Below are positions 1-7,919 of a DNA stretch of 15,747 bases, piece after piece; positions within the stretch are counted from its first letter, which is position 1, and every line of letters starts with the position of its first letter. Position numbers and translations under genes: made by a program. The notes below the pieces were generated by a model. It searched no databases. It was not told the origin of the DNA and was given only the letters and a program-made list of their open reading frames with translations. Location: positions 1-15,747 of the forward strand of contig JBGAUM010000084.1 in the NCBI GenBank assembly GCA_044228625.1, in the 5' to 3' direction. Origin of the DNA: UKL13-2 sp044228625 (GTDB lineage: Bacteria > Pseudomonadota > Gammaproteobacteria > Burkholderiales > Usitatibacteraceae).

Positions 1-1
1 C

Positions 2-676
2 ATCATCGTGATCGCGGTGTTTTACAGCAAGAGCCTCTCCCTGCCCTTTCTTTTCGGGGCCCTTCTCGTTTTTGGCGTGCTCATATTTTTCAACCGGGTC
101 CTGCGTTGGATGGCACTCACGCCCTACCTCATTGGGGGCGTGATCATGTGGGCCCTGATGTTGAAGTCCGGGGTGCACGCCACGCTTGCCGGCGTGATGC
201 TCGCTTTCGCGATTCCGTTCAGCGCACGATCTGAAGACGAGTCTTCGCCTTCCCATCGGCTGGAACACTTGCTGCACAAGCCGGTTGCGTTCATCGTCCT
301 GCCGTTGTTTGCGCTTGCCAACACCGGGGTGGTCATCGATACCTCCGCGCTGCAAAACCTCGCGAGTACCAATGCCCTTGGCATCGTGGCAGGTCTGGTC
401 GTCGGCAAGCCCTTGGGGGTCTTGCTGCTGTGTGCAATGACCATCGGCATCGGCTGGTGCCAATTGCCGCAGGGCGTGCGTTGGGTACACGTCGCTGGTG
501 CCGGAATGCTGGGCGGCATCGGCTTCACGATGTCGATCTTCATTACCAATCTGGCGTTTGACGGCAATGCGCCGGCGATTGCCGCATCCAAGATGGCCAT
601 CTTGTTGGCCTCGATGATGGCAGGCGTCGCAGGCTTTTTGTGGCTGCGCGCAATCAGCGCGCCAGGAAAACCCTAG
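2..676 (+). CDS. nhaA: Na+/H+ antiporter NhaA, C-terminal part (5' end outside window)
   Basis: Inner-membrane antiporter that exchanges internal Na+ (or Li+) for external protons, used in pH and salt homeostasis. The reading frame is open from the first bases, so the N-terminal part, including the catalytic Asp pair known in NhaA, lies upstream. About 224 residues are visible, roughly the C-terminal 55-60% of a normal ~390-residue NhaA. Family landmarks are clear: the LKSGVHATLAGV segment, RLEHLLH followed by LPLFALANTGV, the GLVVGKPLG stretch, and GGIGFTMSIFI, all with the hydrophobic helix pattern of this family. The GTG at position 8 is an internal Val codon, not a start. The gene converges on the NhaD-like gene downstream, so two different Na+/H+ antiporter types sit side by side. 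The family call is very secure; only the missing 5' end limits the description. Confidence 0.95.
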   Translation: MIVIAVFYSKSLSLPFLFGALLVFGVLIFFNRVLRWMALTPYLIGGVIMWALMLKSGVHATLAGVMLAFAIPFSARSEDESSPSHRLEHLLHKPVAFIVLPLFALANTGVVIDTSALQNLASTNALGIVAGLVVGKPLGVLLLCAMTIGIGWCQLPQGVRWVHVAGAGMLGGIGFTMSIFITNLAFDGNAPAIAASKMAILLASMMAGVAGFLWLRAISAPGKP

Positions 677-697
677 ATTTCACGCGGCGTTCGCGGG

Positions 698-720
698 AAA
701 AAGGCGCGGATCGCCGCGCC
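698..720 (-). terminator. Rho-independent terminator after the NhaD-like gene
   Basis: A perfect 7-bp GC-rich stem (703-709 pairs with 714-720) with a 4-nt loop is followed, read on the minus strand, by five Ts. It lies about 30 nt beyond the NhaD-like stop. It is enclosed by an 8-bp perfect inverted repeat (AAACCCTA at 669-676, TAGGGTTT at 726-733) whose left arm contains the nhaA stop codon, so the two convergent genes may share this region for termination. Confidence 0.75.
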
Positions 721-750
721 CGCATTAGGGTTTGACTTTGGGTTTTGTGA

Positions 751-2082
751 TCAACGCGCGCCGGTCGGCGAATTCAACGGCGCATCCGGGTGCCAGCCGA
801 GCAATGCAAGCATGACGAAAAATCCGACGACGTAGGCCACGGCCACGAACCAGCCATGGCGCAGCCATTGCCCGACCGAGCGCGCTTCCGGATACATGCT
901 GGCCAGCGCCACGCCTGCCGATGAACCGAACCAGATCATCGAGCCACCGAATCCGACCGCGTAGGCGAGGAAGCCCCAATCGTAGCCGCCTTGCTTGATG
1001 GCCAAAGCGGTGAGCGGAATGTTGTCGAACACCGAGGACACGAAGCCCAATCCCAACGTGGTGACCCATGTGGCCTTGGGCAATTCCTCGACAGGCATCA
1101 TGGAGGCACATAGCACCAAGGAGAGCAGAAAGACTGCGCCTTTGGCAGCCTCGGGGACGACCTCCCAATCGTGACGCCGCACCGGGATGGTGAGCAGGAT
1201 CGCCACCCATACCGCCACGCCGATGAACGGGAAATGATCTGCCAAATGATTGAACTTGAGATTGACGACGACGTTGGTGGCAATGGCCAGCACAAGGATC
1301 AGTCCCACGATGCCGATGCGTCCCCAGTCGACCTGGGTGTGCGCGTGGGTGTTCTTCAGGATGGGAGAGTACTTCTGTTGCTGGATTGCGGCCGGAATCC
1401 CGAAGATGAAGAGGGCCACGCCGGCCGCCACATACGCGTCCAGCACAATCAACGGCGACACGCCGGAGATCCACAGCATCGTGGTCGTCGTGTCCCCCAC
1501 CACACTGCCCGCGCCACCCGCGTTCGAGGCGGCGACGATGGCGGCGAGGTAGCCGATGTGGACCTTGGCCTTGAACAACTGGTGCGCCATGGCGCCCCCG
1601 ATCAACGCGGCGGCGATGTTGTCCAGGAACGAGGACAAGACGAACACCATCACCAGCATGATGAACGCGCCCTTCCAATCATCCGGCAGGTACTTGGGCA
1701 GGATGACGGGCACGTGGCTCTTCTCGAAGTGCCGCGACAGGATCGCAAAACCCACCAGCAGGCACAGCAAGTTGGCGATGATGACCCACTCGTGTCCAAG
1801 GTGGCCGACGAATCCCGCAATGCCGGGCCCGGTCTTGAAACCGGTGAACACGATCTTGTACAGCGCGATGACGATGGCTCCGGTCAGCGCGATGCGAAGC
1901 GTATGCGCGTGGAACAGCGCCACGCCGAGCAGCGTTGCGCCAAACAAAAAGAAATCAATGGGAATACCGCCGACGCGGATGAGCGCCGGCGTCTGACCCG
2001 TACCGTCCGCAGCGAGTGCGGCAATGCTGACAGTGGCCGAAAGCAGTGCGGCCGTTGAGAATTGAATTCGTCGCTGTTGCAT
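751..2082 (-). CDS. NhaD-like sodium/proton antiporter (ArsB/NhaD ion transporter superfamily)
   Basis: Polytopic inner-membrane ion transporter of 443 residues, probably exchanging Na+ (or Li+) for protons. After a hydrophobic N-terminal segment that resembles a cleavable signal (ending near AALAADG), the protein has repeated hydrophobic helices and the polar in-membrane motifs typical of the NhaD/citrate-transporter fold: SSFLDNIAAALIGG, SNAGGAGSVVGDTTTTMLW and SSVFDNIPLTALAI, i.e. two DN-containing half-helices in an inverted-repeat architecture. I chose the ATG at 2082 because AAGGGGGAC precedes it at proper spacing; a frame extension upstream to 2130 is Arg-rich, non-conserved looking and lacks a ribosome site. 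A TAGAAT box (2102-2107, minus strand) is a possible -10 but no good -35 is seen. The superfamily is secure; substrate specificity is inferred. Confidence 0.85.
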   Translation of the reverse strand: MQQRRIQFSTAALLSATVSIAALAADGTGQTPALIRVGGIPIDFFLFGATLLGVALFHAHTLRIALTGAIVIALYKIVFTGFKTGPGIAGFVGHLGHEWVIIANLLCLLVGFAILSRHFEKSHVPVILPKYLPDDWKGAFIMLVMVFVLSSFLDNIAAALIGGAMAHQLFKAKVHIGYLAAIVAASNAGGAGSVVGDTTTTMLWISGVSPLIVLDAYVAAGVALFIFGIPAAIQQQKYSPILKNTHAHTQVDWGRIGIVGLILVLAIATNVVVNLKFNHLADHFPFIGVAVWVAILLTIPVRRHDWEVVPEAAKGAVFLLSLVLCASMMPVEELPKATWVTTLGLGFVSSVFDNIPLTALAIKQGGYDWGFLAYAVGFGGSMIWFGSSAGVALASMYPEARSVGQWLRHGWFVAVAYVVGFFVMLALLGWHPDAPLNSPTGAR

Positions 2083-2142
2083 GGCGTCCCCCTTGCGGTG
2101 GATTCTAGCCCGCGCACGGGGGTGCGCCATGCGTGAAGTCCC

Positions 2143-2571
2143 TTAGAGGTTGGCGACCGCGTGAAGTCTTTTCAAGGCACTGCGCTCCTGGCTCCAGGAT
2201 TTCATTTTCATGATGCGCGAGTAAACAATCAGTTCCTCTGCGGCGTGGCGGCGGTCTGCATCGAGCACGGCCAGCATGAGTTGGCCGACAATTCGGCGCT
2301 TTTCCGGGTCGTCGACGGAGCCGACGATCGCTTCCGTGGCCGCATCGTCGAGAGGCGAGACTCCATCCTGTGCGTCGGCAGCTGTCTTCAGATCTGCGCA
2401 ATACGACTTCGCAACTTCCAGAAAACCCTGTCGGGTGATTCCCAAGTGCGCCCATGCGTTCAGGTGGTCCAGCGCCGTCATCTCGCGTGGATCAACCTCG
2501 CCGTCGCTCACCATCATGAGCGCGACAAGTCGGGACATGGCTTCTGGGCTATTCTTTGGATACTGCTTCAT
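2143..2571 (-). CDS. TerB-like small acidic protein
   Basis: A soluble, all-helical-looking protein of 142 residues. It shows two TerB-like half repeats: ALMMVSDGEVDPREMTAL near residues 17-34 and LAVLDADRRHAAEELIVYSRIM near residues 99-120, each with the acidic D-x-D/E-rich turn followed by an amphipathic helix that is characteristic of the tellurite-resistance TerB/DjlA-N fold. Members are thought to bind metals or act in membrane-associated stress complexes; the role here is unknown and there are no other ter genes nearby. The start at 2571 is favoured by a strong GGAGG seven bases upstream; a longer frame to 2688 is Pro/His-rich and unlikely. It precedes the NhaD-like gene on the same strand with a 60-nt gap, so co-transcription is possible. 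No signal peptide or membrane segment is seen. Confidence 0.7.
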   Translation of the reverse strand: MKQYPKNSPEAMSRLVALMMVSDGEVDPREMTALDHLNAWAHLGITRQGFLEVAKSYCADLKTAADAQDGVSPLDDAATEAIVGSVDDPEKRRIVGQLMLAVLDADRRHAAEELIVYSRIMKMKSWSQERSALKRLHAVANL

Positions 2572-2711
2572 GCGTCCTCCAATGGATTGTTGCCGCAACA
2601 TTTCAGGAAATGGTGCGAAGGGAGGAACGCGGTGACTGTGGCATGGCCCCCTCCGCATCAGGTCTTTCGACGACATCACAAACGCCATTGCGTCTGTCAG
2701 AGGGGCCCGTC

Positions 2712-2731
2712 GCGTCCGTCAATCTGGACGC
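2712..2731. other. Inverted repeat downstream of the MFS gene
   Basis: GCGTCC (2712-2717) and GGACGC (2726-2731) form a 6-bp stem with an 8-nt loop, about 25 nt past the MFS stop codon on the minus strand. There is no T-run on either side, so it could slow or end transcription of the lut operon only with help from Rho, or be incidental. The rest of 2572-2755 shows no gene or clear promoter. Confidence 0.35.
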
Positions 2732-2755
2732 ATCAATCGACCGGACAATCGTGAA

Positions 2756-3922
2756 TTAGTTCCTTGGTGGCGCGTATGTCCGCCAAACCAGGATCGCCGC
2801 TGCAGCCCATAGCACGGCGGCAAACGCCTGGAGCCCTTGGCGCGTCGCCATATCCATGGCGATCCCGCTCAACGTGGTGCCCATTCGAAGGAACACGGCA
2901 ATGGCGAACAGGGCGAACAGCCGGCCGGCGATCGACCCTTCGCGACCGGTCGCGCCCAGCAACAGCGCTGCCTGCAGCAGCCCGAGGAAACACAGCGCCC
3001 AACCGGTGCCGGCGGCGAACTCGCATGCAGCCAACAGGCCAAGCGCTGGCGCATGCGGTGCGGCCAGCAAGGCCAACACGCCTACGCATGCCCCGGCCAC
3101 AATCGCGCGCTGCGGCGAGGTCCGCCGCAGCCAAAGCGACGCGGGAAACGCCGCCAGTGAAAACCCGACCCAGAATACCGGCATCCAGTACGGCAATTCA
3201 GGCGATTTCATGAACGCAAGATAGCGCGGTGCCGCGTTCAAGGCGAAGTGAATCTGGACGCCGACGGCGAGCAGCAAGCCGGCGCACAGCAACGGCAATA
3301 CGTTCGGGGAATTCGTCCTTTGCATTTTTCCGGCCTCGACCTCGTGCGTGGCGGAAGGGATTGGGCGCGGCAACAACACCAGCGCAGTGGCGGCGGTCAG
3401 CGTCACCAACCCGGCAAGCAGGAATGGGGCGCGCGGATCGACACCCTTGAGGGTCAATGTGACATACGGGGCCAACGCCCCCGCAACTCCCAGTCCAAAG
3501 GCAAACGCCCCCGCGATGGCGGGACGCGAGGACGACTCTGCTTGGCGCGTCAAGAGTACCAAGACAGGCGCGCGCAGGATCGACGCCGAGATTGACCAAA
3601 CCGCGATTGCCGCCACAAACACGCCCGCTCCCGCCGCAGGTGCAAGATGGGGCAACAAGATGAATGCGAGCGTGGAAAGGGCGCACACTGCCCCTAACCA
3701 TTGCCCGAAACGCCTCATGTTTTCCGCCACGCGATCCGCATGGGCTCCGAGTGCCCAGTCCATGACGGCGAAGATGGCCTGGTCGGCCATCAGGATCATC
3801 GCAATCCACGATTTGTCGATGCCGGCACGCGCGGCCAAATCCGGCAGGAATAACACATACACCGTCCAGCACAGCGTGAAAGCGAGTTGCAGGACGACCA
3901 GGCCAACCAGCGACGCACTCAT
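2756..3922 (-). CDS. Major facilitator superfamily transporter in the lut operon
   Basis: Inner-membrane secondary transporter of 388 residues with about 12 hydrophobic helices, the usual MFS length. Features visible include the short N-terminal cytoplasmic tail (MSASLVGLVVLQ), an RxxE/R-type cytoplasmic loop between early helices (HADRVAENMRRFGQ), a basic central loop with LPRPIPSATHEVEAGKMQRTN that divides two six-helix halves, and a short C-terminus. The substrate cannot be read from the sequence. Its position as the last gene behind lutABC, 22 nt from the lutC stop, suggests uptake or export of lactate or a related carboxylate, since lut operons often carry a lactate permease, usually of another family (LctP/LldP). 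The start at 3922 was chosen because it follows lutC and has a purine-rich GGCAAGGCAGG upstream; in-frame ATGs at 3961 and 3988 would overlap lutC. Confidence 0.8.
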   Translation of the reverse strand: MSASLVGLVVLQLAFTLCWTVYVLFLPDLAARAGIDKSWIAMILMADQAIFAVMDWALGAHADRVAENMRRFGQWLGAVCALSTLAFILLPHLAPAAGAGVFVAAIAVWSISASILRAPVLVLLTRQAESSSRPAIAGAFAFGLGVAGALAPYVTLTLKGVDPRAPFLLAGLVTLTAATALVLLPRPIPSATHEVEAGKMQRTNSPNVLPLLCAGLLLAVGVQIHFALNAAPRYLAFMKSPELPYWMPVFWVGFSLAAFPASLWLRRTSPQRAIVAGACVGVLALLAAPHAPALGLLAACEFAAGTGWALCFLGLLQAALLLGATGREGSIAGRLFALFAIAVFLRMGTTLSGIAMDMATRQGLQAFAAVLWAAAAILVWRTYAPPRN

Positions 3923-3944
3923 GCGCGACCTGCCTTGCCGCACT

Positions 3945-4592
3945 TCAAACGATGACGACATGCACGCGGTAAGGACCGTGTGCGCCAATCACGATGGTCT
4001 GTTCGATATCTGCCGTGCGTGAGGGGCCGGAGACGAAAAACGTCGCGCGCGGCGGTTCCCCGACCTCCTTGCGCATCAATGCAAACGCGTCCTCCATCGT
4101 CGGCACGATGCGCGAGGCTTCGACCACGCAAATGTGCGTCTCCGGCAACAGGGCCGTGGCTTTGGGCGTTTCCGGTGCGCCGAGCAACAACAAAGTACCG
4201 GTTTCGCCAATGCCACAAAAGCAACCGGTCAAACCGATGAGGTCGGACCCATTCGCCGGTCGATCTTCGAAGGCGATGCCGGCCCCTTGCCAATCGAGCG
4301 TTGCAAAGTGGTGCCAGCCCACCAGTCGGGCTGCGAGTTTTTCGGACGCGAGATAGCGCGCGATTTCCTGCGGCAATCCCGCCATCGAATCCAACCTCGT
4401 GGTGGTCGACTTCAGGCGTTCACATTCGGCAACGAAGTGTTCAACCGGTTCTTGCCGGGCCAGCGACGGCAACGGGCCCCGCTCGTGCCGCGCCATATGC
4501 GTGCGCGCGGCGCCGAGCTCTGCGTCAGTCGTCATGCCGGGCTTGCCGGACTGGCGGCGGATACGCGCCAGAATGTTGTCGCGCGCCGTCAC
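3945..4592 (-). CDS. lutC: Lactate utilization protein C (LUD domain)
   Basis: A 215-residue cytoplasmic protein of the LUD (LutB/LutC/YkgG) family, one of three subunits needed for oxidation of L-lactate to pyruvate in the LutABC system. After a helical N-terminal region (MTARDNILARIRRQ), the LUD fold is recognised by GLTGCFCGIGETGTLLLLGAPETPKATALLPETHICVV (about residues 120-157), the RIVPTMEDAF helix, and the C-terminal GPSRTADIEQTIVIGAHGP signature (about 189-207). Length matches the family. The start ATG overlaps the lutB stop as ATGA, indicating translational coupling. LutC has no metal-binding Cys cluster; its exact chemical role within the complex is not settled. Identification is secure from motif and operon order together. 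Confidence 0.92.
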   Translation of the reverse strand: MTARDNILARIRRQSGKPGMTTDAELGAARTHMARHERGPLPSLARQEPVEHFVAECERLKSTTTRLDSMAGLPQEIARYLASEKLAARLVGWHHFATLDWQGAGIAFEDRPANGSDLIGLTGCFCGIGETGTLLLLGAPETPKATALLPETHICVVEASRIVPTMEDAFALMRKEVGEPPRATFFVSGPSRTADIEQTIVIGAHGPYRVHVVIV

Positions 4593-5992
4593 GAACGCCT
4601 CTCCGCGTACAACTCCCGGAAGGTCTTGCCCTGCGGTGCCGGCATATCGCGCCCCCTGGTCCAGCCGTCGAGGCCGGGCAACGCATGGATGACATTTTCA
4701 CGCCCGCCCATCCAGCGCCCCAGGCGCGCCCCGATCCGTGTCGCCCATGCGTAGAGCCTCGGGCGCAGCACCAGAAAACTCCAGGCGGCGATGGCGGCAC
4801 GTTCTGAAAACGGCCGAAGCTTCTGGTCAAACTGCCGCTCGCGCCACTTGCGCATCAGATCCGGCAGCGGAATCTTGACCGGGCACACCACCTGGCATTC
4901 GCCGCAGAAAGTGGCTGCATTGGGAAGATCACCGGCGTTCTCAATCCCGACATAGGTCGGCGTCAACACCGAACCCATCGGTCCGGGATACACCCAACCG
5001 TAGGCATGGCCGCCAATGTTTTGGTAAACCGGGCAGTGGTTCATGCAGGCGCCGCACCGAATGCAACGCAGCATCTGGCTCATGTCGCTGCCGACCAGCT
5101 TGGTGCGGCCGGCATCGACGAGCACGATGTGCATGTGCTCCGGTCCGTCGGTCTCGTCGGGTGATTTCACGCCGGTGGTCAGCGTGAGGTAATTGGCGAT
5201 CGACTGGCCCACCGCGGAACGCGGCAACAGGCGGATGAGGGTGGCGAAATCCTCCAATGTGGGAATCACCTTTTCGATGCCGGTCACCACCACGTGCACT
5301 TTCGGCAGCGTGGTCACGAGGTCGGCATTGCCTTCATTGGTGACCGTCAATGTCGTGCCGGTTTCGGCAATCACGAAATTGGCGCCTGAGATACCCATGT
5401 CCGCATTCAGAAAGCGCTCGCGCAGCTGTTCGCGCGCCTCGCGCGTCATCGCCGGGATGTCGGTCAACGGCGGCTTTCCGTGCGCTTTCGCGAACAAATC
5501 CGCGACCTGCTCTTTTGATTTATGGACTGCGGGCGCGACGATGTGCGAGGGCGGTTCCTTGGCCAGCTGCAGGATGTACTCGCCCAGGTCCGTTTCCAGC
5601 ACGGAAATGTCCGCTGCGGCGAGTGCATCGTTCAGGGCGATTTCCTCGGTGACCATCGACTTTGATTTGGTCACCGTCTTCACGCTGTGCTTGTGAGCGA
5701 TCTCCACGACGATGGCATTGGCTTCATCGGCGTTCTCCGCCCAATGCACAATGGCACCGCGCCGCGTGGCATTGCGCTCGAACTCGAGGAGGTAGGCATC
5801 CAGGTTTGCGATGACGCGATCGCGCATTTGCGCGGCGTAGGTGCGAATTGCCTCCCAGTTGTCGACTTCCGCCACGCCCTTCGCGCGCCCATCCACGAAC
5901 TTGCCCTTCGCCTTTTTCATGGCGTTCTGCAAGACCGCGTCATTGAGCTTGTCGCTCGCGGTTTGCTTGAAATGCATCGAATGGATTTGCAT
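4589..5992 (-). CDS. lutB: Lactate utilization iron-sulfur protein B
   Basis: A 467-residue cytoplasmic electron-transfer subunit of the LutABC L-lactate oxidation system. The N-terminal two thirds is a LUD domain, with the hallmark GANFVIAETGTTLTVTNEGN (about residues 203-222) and KVHVVVTGIEKVIPTLEDF (231-249). The C-terminal part carries Fe-S ligands: C310xxC313xxC316xxxC320-P, then C363xxC366xxxC370-P, spacing that matches the family including its three-Cys second motif. A basic, Arg-rich tail follows (residues 381-467). The ATG start lies 4 nt after the lutA stop, and the stop overlaps the lutC start, so translation is coupled along the operon; no strong ribosome site of its own is seen. 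Expected to move electrons from lactate oxidation toward the respiratory chain. Identification is very secure. Confidence 0.95.
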   Translation of the reverse strand: MQIHSMHFKQTASDKLNDAVLQNAMKKAKGKFVDGRAKGVAEVDNWEAIRTYAAQMRDRVIANLDAYLLEFERNATRRGAIVHWAENADEANAIVVEIAHKHSVKTVTKSKSMVTEEIALNDALAAADISVLETDLGEYILQLAKEPPSHIVAPAVHKSKEQVADLFAKAHGKPPLTDIPAMTREAREQLRERFLNADMGISGANFVIAETGTTLTVTNEGNADLVTTLPKVHVVVTGIEKVIPTLEDFATLIRLLPRSAVGQSIANYLTLTTGVKSPDETDGPEHMHIVLVDAGRTKLVGSDMSQMLRCIRCGACMNHCPVYQNIGGHAYGWVYPGPMGSVLTPTYVGIENAGDLPNAATFCGECQVVCPVKIPLPDLMRKWRERQFDQKLRPFSERAAIAAWSFLVLRPRLYAWATRIGARLGRWMGGRENVIHALPGLDGWTRGRDMPAPQGKTFRELYAERRS

Positions 5993-5996
5993 GGCG

Positions 5997-6743
5997 TCAG
6001 CGACCCGAAGATCCAGGCGCGTCCTTCATTCCCGCAACCACTTCAGCCCAATGCACCACCTTGGTCGTCGTATCGCCATTGCGGCGAAGGCGGCCTTCGA
6101 TGTTCAGCAGGCAACCCAGATCACCTCCGGCAACGATCTGCGCGCCGGAGACGCCGATATTGACGCACTTGTTTTCTGCCATGCGTGTCGAAATATCGCC
6201 GAGCTTCACTGAAAAAGTGCCGCCGAAACCACAGCATTTTTCGCTGTCGTTCATTTCCGCGATTTGTGCGCCTGCCCGTTCCAGCAGCGCGCGCGGCTGT
6301 TGCTTGATGCCCAGCTCCCGAAGGCCCGAGCAACTGTCATGGTAGGTGACCGTGTCGTCACATCGTCCGGGGACGCCTTCGATCTTCAAAACGTTGACCA
6401 GAAAATCCGCAAGCTCGTACCACTTTGCGGCGAGGGCCTTGAAAGCCGCTTCTTCCGGCTCGCCCCTGAACAAGTCTTCGGTGGCGTGCACTTTCATCTG
6501 ACCGGAGCAGGAGCCTGAAGGCGCCACGACATAGTCGCAGTCCTCGAATTCGGCCAAGACTTTGCGAGCCAATGTCTTGGAAACTTCTCGTGCGCCGGAG
6601 TTGTAGCCCGGTTGTCCGCAACAGGTTTGGGATGCGGGCACCACGACGTCGCAACCGGCCTGCTCCAGCAGTTTCAACGCGGCAAAGCCGATCGACGGGC
6701 GATGGACGTCCACCAAGCAAGTGACGAAGAGGCCGACTTTCAT
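5997..6743 (-). CDS. lutA: Lactate utilization protein A (CCG-domain Fe-S oxidoreductase)
   Basis: A 248-residue cytoplasmic protein with two CCG (cysteine-rich) domains, the same module found in heterodisulfide reductase and glycolate oxidase subunits, and the first gene of lutABC. Domain 1 ligands: C9, CCG at 41-43, and the C79-S-G motif. Domain 2 ligands: C138-S-G, CCGFGG at 170-175, and C211. The conserved openings KVGLFVTCLVD and TYHDSCSGLRELG are also present. I start at the ATG at 6743, which gives exactly the family N-terminus and normal length; the reading frame continues upstream to 7013 but that part runs antisense through the neighbouring peptidase gene and its terminator. Only a weak ribosome site (AAGATCAC) is visible. 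A direct repeat CGTTGGCC (6776-6783 and 6791-6798) about 35-55 nt upstream could be an operator but this is speculative. Confidence 0.93.
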   Translation of the reverse strand: MKVGLFVTCLVDVHRPSIGFAALKLLEQAGCDVVVPASQTCCGQPGYNSGAREVSKTLARKVLAEFEDCDYVVAPSGSCSGQMKVHATEDLFRGEPEEAAFKALAAKWYELADFLVNVLKIEGVPGRCDDTVTYHDSCSGLRELGIKQQPRALLERAGAQIAEMNDSEKCCGFGGTFSVKLGDISTRMAENKCVNIGVSGAQIVAGGDLGCLLNIEGRLRRNGDTTTKVVHWAEVVAGMKDAPGSSGR

Positions 6744-6775
6744 GGACGTGATCTTAGCCCAAAGGAAACCCCTGC

Positions 6776-6798
6776 CGTTGGCCCGCCCGTCGTTGGCC
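6776..6798. repeat. CGTTGGCC direct repeat upstream of lutA
   Basis: Two exact copies of CGTTGGCC begin 15 nt apart (6776-6783, 6791-6798) in the 90-nt gap between the peptidase terminator and lutA. Their position, roughly 35-55 nt before the lutA start, would suit a regulator site. No regulator gene lies in the window and chance occurrence in GC-rich sequence is quite possible. Confidence 0.25.
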
Positions 6799-6829
6799 TT
6801 TTCCCTCTGGATTTTGATGGGGGCGCACA

Positions 6830-6857
6830 AAACAAAAGGGCCGGAAATCCGGCCCTT
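6830..6857 (-). terminator. Rho-independent terminator of the PBP7-like gene
   Basis: A perfect 9-bp stem, AAGGGCCGG (6836-6844) with CCGGCCCTT (6849-6857), closes a 4-nt loop. On the minus strand it is followed by TTTTGTTTTG. It begins 20 nt after the stop codon of the peptidase gene, separating that gene from lutA, which is read in the same direction. Confidence 0.88.
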
Positions 6858-6876
6858 GTCTGCGTTGTCCTTTGCG

Positions 6877-7797
6877 TCAAGCCGAAGGTACTTTCGGCGC
6901 TGACACGAGGTGCTTGTTGGATTCGATCCATTTCTTGATGCGGTTGGCATCGCCGATACGCGTGAGGCGGCCCCATGAGTCGAGCAACACAATGACCACC
7001 GGATTGTTGGCAATCGTGGCGTGCATCACCAAGCACTTGCCTGCTTCATTGATGTAACCGGTCTTGGAGAGCCCGATATCCCAGTTCTGCGACTTCACCA
7101 ACTGATTGGTATTCGAAAAGCCCATCGGTTTTTTCGCGTTCGGCAGTGTCACATGCAATTCCGGCGTCGTCGAAAAGTCGCGGATCTGCGGATACTTTGC
7201 CGCCTCGGCGACCATGCGGGCCAAATCCTGGGGGCTGGACACATTGCCCGGCGCAAGTCCGGTGGGATCGACAAACCGGGTGCTGCGCATGCCGATGAGC
7301 TTTGCGCGCGCGTTCATCGCATCGACGAATGCACTTTGCCCGCCGGGGTAGCTGCGCCCCAATGCAGACGCGGCGCGATTGTCCGACGCCATCAACGCCA
7401 GCCTCATCAGGTCTTCACGCCGGAAGGCGCTGCCGATGGGAAGGCGAGAGCGGGAGCCCTTGATGGTGTCGATGTCCGCTGCATCAATCACGACGGGATC
7501 ATCCATTCCCAGTTTGGCATCGAGTACCACCATCGCCGTCATGATCTTGGTGATCGACGCGATGGGCATCGGGGCTTCAGCGTTCTTGGAAAACAGTTCC
7601 TTGCCACTGACGGGGTCAAACACCATCGCGGCATGGGAAAGCAGGTTGGGTTGACCCTCTTTGTTGAAATCCGGGGTTCCAGCCTGTTTTGCAACCTTGG
7701 CTTTCTTGGCCGGCTCCGCGTGCGCAAACGAGCCCCCGCCAATCGCAAATGTGGCGGCGGCGAACAGCACGGCGGGGCGAATCAATCGTTTCAGCAT
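6877..7797 (-). CDS. pbpG: D-alanyl-D-alanine endopeptidase (PBP7/PbpG-like, peptidase S11)
   Basis: Secreted low-molecular-weight penicillin-binding protein, 306 residues, which cleaves D-Ala-containing peptide cross-links of peptidoglycan in the periplasm. All three active-site motifs of the serine DD-peptidase fold are present: SITK at 81-84 (nucleophile Ser81), SDN at 138-140, and KTG at 245-247 inside GLSKTGYINEAGKCLV, a context typical of PBP7 rather than PBP5/6. There is a basic start followed by a hydrophobic signal core and an AHA cleavage site near residue 27. The C-terminus lacks the long beta-sandwich and amphipathic anchor of PBP5, again as in PBP7. The ATG at 7797 gives a normal signal peptide; a TTG at 7812 in frame, with GGAA upstream, would add five residues and cannot be excluded. 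Its own promoter and terminator suggest a single-gene transcript. Confidence 0.88.
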   Translation of the reverse strand: MLKRLIRPAVLFAAATFAIGGGSFAHAEPAKKAKVAKQAGTPDFNKEGQPNLLSHAAMVFDPVSGKELFSKNAEAPMPIASITKIMTAMVVLDAKLGMDDPVVIDAADIDTIKGSRSRLPIGSAFRREDLMRLALMASDNRAASALGRSYPGGQSAFVDAMNARAKLIGMRSTRFVDPTGLAPGNVSSPQDLARMVAEAAKYPQIRDFSTTPELHVTLPNAKKPMGFSNTNQLVKSQNWDIGLSKTGYINEAGKCLVMHATIANNPVVIVLLDSWGRLTRIGDANRIKKWIESNKHLVSAPKVPSA

Positions 7798-7832
7798 GGG
7801 TCGATAACGCAATTACGTTCCGAAGGGGTGAC

Positions 7833-7862
7833 ACCATATCAAACGGCGGGGGTTTCTGGCAA
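7833..7862 (-). promoter_or_regulatory. Predicted sigma70 promoter for the PBP7-like gene
   Basis: On the minus strand TTGCCA (7857-7862) and TATGGT (7833-7838) are 18 nt apart, a reasonable -35/-10 pair. Transcription would start near 7826, leaving a short leader before the TTG at 7812 or the ATG at 7797. Found by eye only. Confidence 0.45.
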
Positions 7863-7919
7863 GATTTCAGGCAGTGGATCACAATTCTTTTCTAACCCCC
7901 TCATTTTTCGGCCATAGTC

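Noticed and set aside
1171..2058. Long open frame (about 295 codons) on the plus strand opposite the NhaD-like gene
   Set aside because: It is rich in Arg/Asp/His/Gln low-complexity sequence, as expected when a GC-rich membrane-protein gene is read in antisense, and has no family motif.
2112..2127. GCGCAC/GTGCGC hairpin as terminator of the TerB-like gene
   Set aside because: The 6-bp stem with a GGGG loop has no T-run on either strand, so intrinsic termination is not supported.
6744..7013. N-terminal extension of LutA to 7013
   Set aside because: The extension would run through the peptidase gene's 3' end and its terminator; the family N-terminus begins exactly at 6743.
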